DNA from: Cokeromyces recurvatus
Taxonomy: Eukaryota; Mucoromycota; Mucoromycetes; Mucorales; Mucoraceae
DNA length: 64,000 nt
Direction of reading: 5' to 3'
NCBI RefSeq assembly: GCF_025118155.1
Contig: NW_026251389.1
Location: 186,001 to 250,000, forward strand
The stretch's first letter is position 1. Each line of letters begins with the position of its first letter. A model generated the notes under the pieces. It saw only the letters and a list, made by a program, of their open reading frames with translations. It was not told the DNA's origin and did no database searches. A program made the position numbers and the translations under genes. Shown piece after piece: positions 57,000 to 64,000 of this stretch.

Positions 57000-58430
57000 A
57001 ATATATATAAATATATAAAGAAATAAAGAAATAAAAAAAATAAAAATAAAAATAAAAAAGAATTGCTTTTTTAAATCAATAGCAATTATAAGTATAGTAC
57101 AATAAACTGATATTGAAACTGCTTGGTTGATTTAATTCCAGTTTTATTTTCCTCTTGAAATGACACTCGATATCACCACCAATTCGTGTCTCAGTTAGCT
57201 TTTGATGAAAAAATTTTTATTCTTTTTCTTTTTTTTTTCTTTCCTTTTCTTTTATCTTTTCTCAATTATTTTCTTTACAACATTATTGCTAATGACTGAT
57301 AGCCATTAGGTAAGTATATCTTTTTAATTGTCATTCATTAATATAATATTATTTGATAAAAGACAATAAGCCTATACTGACACATTATTTTTATTTTCAA
57401 AAAAAAAAAAAAAAAAAGTTGATATCGATCAATTCATTTAACTCTCCGACTGATTAATATTAATAGGAAACGTTGTAATAATATACAAGTTGTTATAATA
57501 GATAAGGTAAGCTATTCTTTTTTGTATAAATCTTGTTTCAATTTATATCTTATGCTGTTATATGTTTACTATTTAGTAAGTGCCACTCTTTTTACTTTTA
57601 TTCCTTCTTTGTGCCTAAGGATAAACAATATGTTCAAATACTTTTTGGTATATATTATTTTTCTATCTTATTATTAATTCTAACTTTTATTAATTTGTAT
57701 AAATAGTACTACTTTCTCTAGTTAATTCTGGCATACATTGGTAGTTACTAATTGCTTTTCTTTTAGGTCCTTTAAAAGGTAAACACTTTAGAGTAAAGTA
57801 TATTTTCTTCTATAGGATAACAATAACTAATATATATAGTTAAAGATTCTTGTAACTACTGTACATGTTATTACAAAAGGTTCTGCCGGTTAATACAAAT
57901 GTTTGTGCTAATAAAGACGTATCAAAGGTAAGTATTTCTTCTATTGTATACAATACTTTATTTCGACTATACAAAGAAATGCAATGAATACAATATTATA
58001 AATATACATATTCTATATTATTATTATATTATTATATAATTGTATTATTATATTATTTTATTATTATTATTATTATCGTATATTCTATTTATTTTTTTTT
58101 TATAAATAAAAATCGCGTTTTTTTTGTAAACAAATATATATAAATAAGATTCTATATATGGCATGTAAAGGCCTACAAAATAAATAATATATAATATTTT
58201 AAACCAATAAAGCAAAAGGATATTTAATATAAAAGCCACAAAAAGATGTGTATATGGTCCAATTAAATGTAAACATAAAATTGAGAATCATTCATAATAA
58301 GGCCAATAGTAAAGGATGCTGTCGTTAAAGAAGTAGCAAATGAAAAGGGTTATGTAATTCTAAAATGAAGGTCAGTTCGTATTTTTTTCAGAGCTTTCAC
58401 CGATGTAATAAGGTACCTTTAAACATCTGT
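57000..58430. other. AT-rich region with a series of splice-like sites, no supported gene
   Basis: Between about 57300 and 57935 several short segments end in strong donors (for example CATTAG/GTAAGTATAT at 57307, ATAAG/GTAAGC near 57508, CAAAG/GTAAGTATTT near 57927) and are preceded by TTAG or ATAG acceptors. The segments are too short and stop-rich to build a protein. They could be exons of a non-coding transcript or of a decayed gene. From 57990 to 58230 the sequence is (TAT)n-rich. Confidence 0.3.
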
Positions 58431-58439
58431 TTCAAGCCG

Positions 58440-58488
58440 TGATTCAAGGATACCCTTTAAACGTCTGTTTTAAGGGATCCTTGAATCA
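58440..58488. repeat. Near-perfect 49-nt hairpin
   Basis: The left arm from 58440 (TGATTCAAGGATACCC) and the right arm ending at 58488 (GGGATCCTTGAATCA) are reverse complements over about 22 positions with one bulge and one mismatch, around a 4-5 nt loop. AAACATCTGTTTCAAG occurs on both sides outside the arms, extending the symmetry. Confidence 0.85.
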
Positions 58489-59179
58489 GCCATTGAAACA
58501 TCTGTTTCAAGGATGTTTTCAAGGATAATACACACCAAATTGCTTCCAGTGCGCGTTGAAAATGATAACCAGTACATATGAAAGAATTAATTTACTGATA
58601 ATAGAAAACACCTTCGTTCAGTCTATAACTAAAATACAACATGTTTGTAAAGAAGTAAATAGAATAAAGAAGATCCTCGGTATTCACAATCGCTTACATA
58701 AATCAGTTTCTAGCTTGAATAATTAACACGCTCTTATTTAAAATTCTTTATCCGTCTCTCACCAATATTTTTTTTCAAAGGGTATATTCTTTATAATAAT
58801 CACACTATGACAAGTCCCAAAGTATGACACCACTGTCCTATTTTACTCTATCTTTTTCCCTATTCATTTTGTTTTAATTTACGTAAATAAACCACAACAT
58901 TGGCTATATAGCAACAGCTAATGGGTTGATTAACAGATAAGCCCTCAAAAGCGGCAGAAAGAATATGTATAGCATCTCTCACAATGCAAGTACGCTCTTT
59001 TCTATATAGTCATTAATGAATTGAGAATGTTCTTTCGTAATCTTAACATTATTTTTTTTCCCTTTATTTAACTTTAAAGGCCAAGTTATAACCTGGAAAT
59101 ATTGTTCCTTTATTGGCTTTACATTTATTGAATCTGTAAGTTATGGTATATCCAGTTTCAGTCTCTTAACAGCTTGAAG

Positions 59180-59655
59180 AAGCTTTACATTTGTGTTATT
59201 CTCTCACAAGATTCACTTATATTAATGGTCCAACCACTAATAGCGACTACATGCTACTACGATGGCAGATCTGGAATCTGTTTACCTCTTATTTTAATAT
59301 CAAAATACCATTAATATCAGTAAATCTTGTTTGTGATAGCGTTTTGCATCAAAGAAATGAACTGAGCGGCTCGTGATGGCTAGTTCTTGATCGATGTTCA
59401 GACCATATTTGGATGGGGTGCTTTGCTCAAATCAAGTTCGTTCATATCTTAATTTAACATCTCAACCTCTTCTACCTCCAACGATATAGAGGTATGAGAA
59501 AAGTCCCTAAACTGTATAATATTTTGATAGATGTTTCTCCTGTGCTATCTTTGGTTGATCTTCGGTATTTTCGCCCTCAATCATGACCTAAATAAATTTA
59601 TTAGAGAGTGAGTACTGATAGAAGGTAATTATGTTCATTTATAATTTGTGAGGTG

Positions 59656-59712
<57 letters not shown>

Positions 59713-60480
59713 TCTGGTTCTTCTAGCTTTTGCTCCATTACCAAATACAACTCAGCGGATATGCGAGCCCTGACTGAATGTTTTGATTTTGATCTGGATA
59801 ACACCGATAAAGATGCACGACTCTTCTGCCTTCGGTGTTTTCGTGCATATATGGAAAATTTACCTACCCCCCTAATTATGAAATTAAACAATGGGAATGA
59901 TTCTGGTCAGTATTGCTTTTCCCCCTAAGGCGAGATATTACTCTTAAATAGAATTTTTAATAAACCGCCTTTCATGAAATGGTTGCATCGATTCAATCCT
60001 GTCAAATTTCCTACGGAACTCTGTGCCATATGCAAAGCATACCCCGAAGATGTTCAACATATGCCTTTACCTGCACACGAAAACAAATCAACTGGAAGTG
60101 CATAATCACCGAATTTGTATGGCCAACAACCACACCAGAAGATATCGGCACCACCATAACAACATTCAACTTTACCATGGTATTTTATTGCCGCAGCAAA
60201 CACATAAAACCTGAAAAAAATAATCTTCATCGTACTCGCACACATAGGGCACGCCCATTACGACTTCACATTTCAACAACAGGCATTTCAACCCATAATC
60301 ATTATTAACAAACAAACTCAAAAACGTCATTTTACAAGAAATCGCCAGAGCAACAGTCAACTCCGATTAATAATATTGAACAGCACAACACGAAGTGCAA
60401 ATTTAACACCTAACCTTGGGAAAGTCATAAAACAAACGACAAAGTATAAATCTTATATTTTTATTTAAATCCCTTTTATT
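59180..60480 (+). mobile_element. LINE relic with zf-RVT-like C-terminus
   Basis: Scattered frames carry VSPVLSLVDLRYFRP (near 59530), ALTECFDFDLDNTDKDARLF (near 59765), FMKWLHRFNPVKFPTELCAI and CKAYPEDVQHM (59970-60060). Shifting frame, FTCTRKQINWKCIITEFVW follows. The Cys-x2-Cys...His spacing with a following W block is that of the zinc-binding (zf-RVT) end of LINE ORF2 proteins. Frames are broken many times, and a 50-nt A-run interrupts the region at 59660-59710. It is a different family or subfamily from the 34.5-38.3 kb LINE. Confidence 0.65.
59660..59710. repeat. ~50-nt A-run inside the LINE relic
   Basis: The longest homopolymer in the window; it could be the tail of an earlier insertion within the relic. 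Confidence 0.85.
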
Positions 60481-60489
60481 TTTCCATCC

Positions 60490-60787
60490 CGAATAGTATA
60501 GTTTTTACCCGATCAATTGTAGACTTTACCGTCAAAATTCTTCTGCTTCATTTTTATTTTCCCTAATACGTATTATGGTAACCGCCTCTAACTTTGATAT
60601 TCAAAAGTCATGCGCTAGCCTTCAGTACAATTTTTTTTTTAAAAAAAAAAGAAGATTTTGACATATTATCAATTAAAAGATTGTGATTGGCCAGAAGAAA
60701 AGGTTGCTTTCTATTTTTGGTAGCTAAAAAACTAAGTTAAAAACTCGTGACAGCTAGCCAGCCAACCTAACTAACTAACTAACTAAC
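60490..60787. other. Intergenic AT-rich region
   Basis: No gene. Contains a T9/A10 palindromic junction at about 60632-60651 and a CTAACTAACTAA stretch at 60769-60787 just before the next relic. Confidence 0.4.
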
Positions 60788-61221
60788 ATGAGCCAATTAT
60801 TTCTTTGTAAGTACAGAATACAGTTAGTATAAAGATTCCGTAACATAAGAAACAAATAAAAGCTGTGTCTATTAATTTAGTTATACTTATTGATGATTTC
60901 GTAGAAAAAAAAAGAAAAAAAAACAGTATTTATATTATATTAAGCATTAAATAGAGTCATGATTGTTTTGGACTTCAAATAAGTTATGTTTAACTGTAAA
61001 GAACTATTAGTTTTTTTTTTCCTTTTTTTTTGGGTAAACTAAGGTCAAAGTAACCTAAAAATTTTCCGTATGTACCAGGTCAGAATCAACTATAGAGAAT
61101 ACTGATGATAGTAACGAGAACAGTGTACAAGATATTTCAGATTCAATATCAAAAGGTACAACAACTGTGCACTTATCAAATTCATGAATATTATGCTTGA
61201 TATTATGGATCTTAATGGAGA

Positions 61222-61261
<40 letters not shown>

Positions 61262-61710
61262 AGGGGCTATTTGGTGTACTATGCATAAGTGAAAACTAAT
61301 GATGAGGAAAATCGAAAGTTATGACTATAAATTGATGTTCTGCCTCCATATTCGCTTGATTAAACTTAAATAAACCGTTTTGGGCAATCTCACAAAGGAA
61401 AATTGAATTGCCACAAGCTGTTAACTGAAGATAGAATTGTTGAGGTATGTAACGCCATACCTACTGAAATTTTATATATCTTTGCCAGTCATTCTTAAAC
61501 GACAACTCCATTCTAATTTGCTTTAAAGTTATAAAATAAATATAATTTTTAGGCTAATTTTGATTTGACTTATCGTGTCATTTCTCTTACTTCAAAAGGA
61601 CAAAACTTCTAGACATGAACAGACAATCATTCTCGGTTTAGTGCCATTCATTTTTTGGAAGGTGACATTTTTTTTTTTCTTTTGGTTGCGGACATTCAAG
61701 TTTCTCAAAG
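60788..61710 (+). mobile_element. Mariner-like element relic with right terminal repeat
   Basis: ATG at 60788 reads MSQLFL, close to the MSQFIF start of the transposase at 10.9 kb. A segment near 61080 reads SESTIENTDDSNENSVQDIS. After a 36-nt A-run, near 61340, come LPPYSLD and FGQSHKGKLNCHKLLTED..IVEVCNAIPTE, the last part of an IS630/Tc1-type transposase (canonical LPPYSPxLNPIE is broken). Its right end at 61656-61705 (CATTCATTTTTTGGAAGGTGACA ... GGTTGCGGACATTCAAG, with a T-run between) is the reverse complement of the terminal repeat at 53715-53770. The left terminal repeat was not found. Confidence 0.62.
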
Positions 61711-61900
61711 TGACAAAATTTACCGCTCTCACTGTATCTGAATTTCAAGTAAAAAAATAAAATAAAAAAAAAAAGAGACCATAAACAAAAACAAAAACTC
61801 CTTTTTTTCTTCTTCTTTTCTTTATTCCTTTATTATTATTATTATTTGAAATAAATAAATAAATAATAATAATACTAAAAAAAGAAATTATTTATACACT
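61711..61900. promoter_or_regulatory. 5' flank of the UBC4/5-type gene
   Basis: T/C-rich then A-rich region between the transposon end and the ATG at 61901, including (AAAT)n. A TTTATACACT at 61891-61900 lies directly before the start codon; no defined TATA or initiator is claimed. Confidence 0.3.
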
Positions 61901-62779
<879 letters not shown>

Positions 62780-62990
62780 AATGAATTGATTCATCTTCTT
62801 TCTTCCTTCCCAACCACTACCACCCCACATCCCACCTTCTCATTCTTCCCTTTTAACTCCTTTTGCTATTAAATTTATAATGCATATTAAAATATACATA
62901 TATAATATGTATCATTTATTTATCCTGTCCTTTATATATATTTATATGTATATGTACGACATGAATAAGAAAAAAACACGTCATTTTTTT

Positions 62991-64000
62991 TTATACTCTT
63001 GGTTTAAAACTATTCGCATTTCTCTTAAAAAACTCTTGAATTGTTTGACATGAAGTCTTGGTTAACATACTTGTATGAGATACATAAATGCTACCTGATG
63101 TGTGTTGTACCCAATTAAAGTAATCAAGGAAGAGTTGAATTTGGTTATCTATGTTATCCATAGATTAGATTAAATTATACACATCTATATATTTTCGTTG
63201 TTAAGGATGAATTTACCTGAAGGATATGCATAAGCCTTTGTTTTGTACGCTTTATCATCAAAAGTATCGTGATAGATTTGATATCGTTCATGTTTTAATC
63301 GAGCATCAAATAAAACATCCTTACCAAGTCCAGTCAAGTAATAGCTGATATCCATAGGACGTGAATAGAGATATTTAAATTGATGGTATCCAGTACTTTC
63401 TGCAAGTTTTTCCACCAATTGTTTCCCATTCATGGATTCTGGACCAGTGAGTATATAGACTTGACCATCATGCTTATCTTCAAGATAAGGTTTACACAAA
63501 TGACTTTCATTATCTAACACTAGTATCTCAATGACTTTGCATACATCTTCAATATCAATAGGGCATATTTCCTTGTCCTCAGCCATGGGTAAGATGATGG
63601 CACGATGCTTTTCTGCATAATTAGACCATAAATGGAAATATTGTTGCACAAAATCAAGTCTTACATTTTAATAGAAAAAAAAATGAGAGAAAGAGGGAAA
63701 AAGAGAGAGAGAGTGTGTGTGTGTGTGTGTGAGAGGGGAATTAGTCCAACACTAACCATAATATATATATATAATCTTACCTTAAGATTGTATATTGACA
63801 TGAGCTATTCATGACAATTTGCTCAATTTCACTAAATTCTTGTAGGGATAGATAGCGTTGAGAACTCGCAGTACAGCCTATATGAGAAATACAAATGATA
63901 CTGGATACACCAGAATGAGCAGCTAAATTACAAATCATGGCAGCATGTTTAACTCTATCAGGGTCACTACCAATGGCAAGAATGATGTGATCGACTCCTC
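62991..64000 (-). CDS. NmrA-like NAD(P)-binding protein (atypical SDR), 5' end outside window
   Basis: Exons 64000 (partial)-63781, 63659-63217 and 63148-62991 join in phase to a TAA at 62993-62991. The visible part starts GVDHIILAIGSDPDRVKHAA, a beta-alpha unit of a Rossmann fold, and continues SGVSSIICISHIGCTAS, YTILRLDFVQQYFHLW and DIEDVCKVIEIL. It ends with an EKLAESTGYHQFKY-type segment. This is the order seen in NmrA/azoreductase-like atypical short-chain dehydrogenases, which bind NAD(P) and often act as redox sensors or quinone reductases. The nucleotide-binding GxxGxxG would be in the missing N-terminal part. The last 52 residues (NQIQLFLDYFNWVQH.. to FKPRV) form a helical tail. Confidence 0.85.

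Noticed and set aside
59601..59891. Minus-strand frame with a poly-Phe run
   Set aside because: It is created by the 50-nt A-run; the region is better explained as a LINE relic on the plus strand.

Overview
The window is nuclear DNA from an early-diverging fungus, most likely a member of the Mucorales (Mucoromycota). This is inferred from very AT-rich DNA with many long A/T homopolymers, genes split by short (about 45-100 nt) GT..AG introns with pyrimidine-rich 3' ends and CTAAT-like branch points, fungal housekeeping genes (coproporphyrinogen oxidase, 5-oxoprolinase, PIG-A, SWD2, a UBC4-type E2, succinate dehydrogenase anchor), and several degenerate members of gene families that I recognise as expanded in Mucorales. 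No species is named.

Layout. 1-3.3 kb: the 3' end of an unknown gene, then a tRNA-Arg(ACG). 3.3-10.7 kb: two lipid genes in tandem, a seven-exon 1627-residue fusion of a fatty acyl-CoA reductase module to a GNPAT-like acyltransferase module, and a Gpt2/Sct1-type glycerol-3-phosphate acyltransferase. 10.7-17.5 kb is a rearranged accessory block. It holds a decayed Tc1/mariner-type transposon in the 3' flank of the acyltransferase, a 477-bp tandem duplication, a HIS4 (histidinol dehydrogenase) pseudogene fragment, a lineage-specific gene broken by one stop codon, and a partial direct duplicate of the acyltransferase gene. 18.1-25.3 kb: ribosomal protein eS27, a GNAT acetyltransferase, a CUE-like domain protein and a sugar transporter. 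25.5-31.5 kb is a second accessory block: a LINE remnant, a pseudogene with an inverted partial copy sharing its lesions, a 23-bp minisatellite and a DDE transposase relic. 32.2-34.3 kb: a small unknown gene whose stop codon overlaps that of convergent PIG-A. 34.5-38.4 kb: two copies of one LINE family and a broken ORF. 38.5-53.2 kb is dense and ordinary: choline-phosphate cytidylyltransferase, a CINP-like gene, SDH4, a mini-verprolin, a BEM46-type hydrolase, HEM13, 5-oxoprolinase and SWD2. 53.5-61.7 kb is a third accessory block (mariner ends, a broken lineage-specific gene, a small four-exon lineage gene, a strong hairpin, a zf-RVT LINE relic and a second mariner relic). 61.9-64 kb: a UBC4/5-type E2 and the 3' part of an NmrA-like gene running off the right edge.

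Exon models were built by hand from GT(GC)..AG sites and were accepted when reading phase closed exactly across all exons. Functional names rest on recognising motifs and family sequence features, not on database searches. The most interesting items are the reductase-acyltransferase fusion with an altered acyltransferase active site beside a second acyltransferase gene, a paralogous set of broken lineage-specific genes sharing a D...hhhhE core, the partial gene duplication joined at T-tracts, and matching terminal repeats of two mariner-like relics 8 kb apart.
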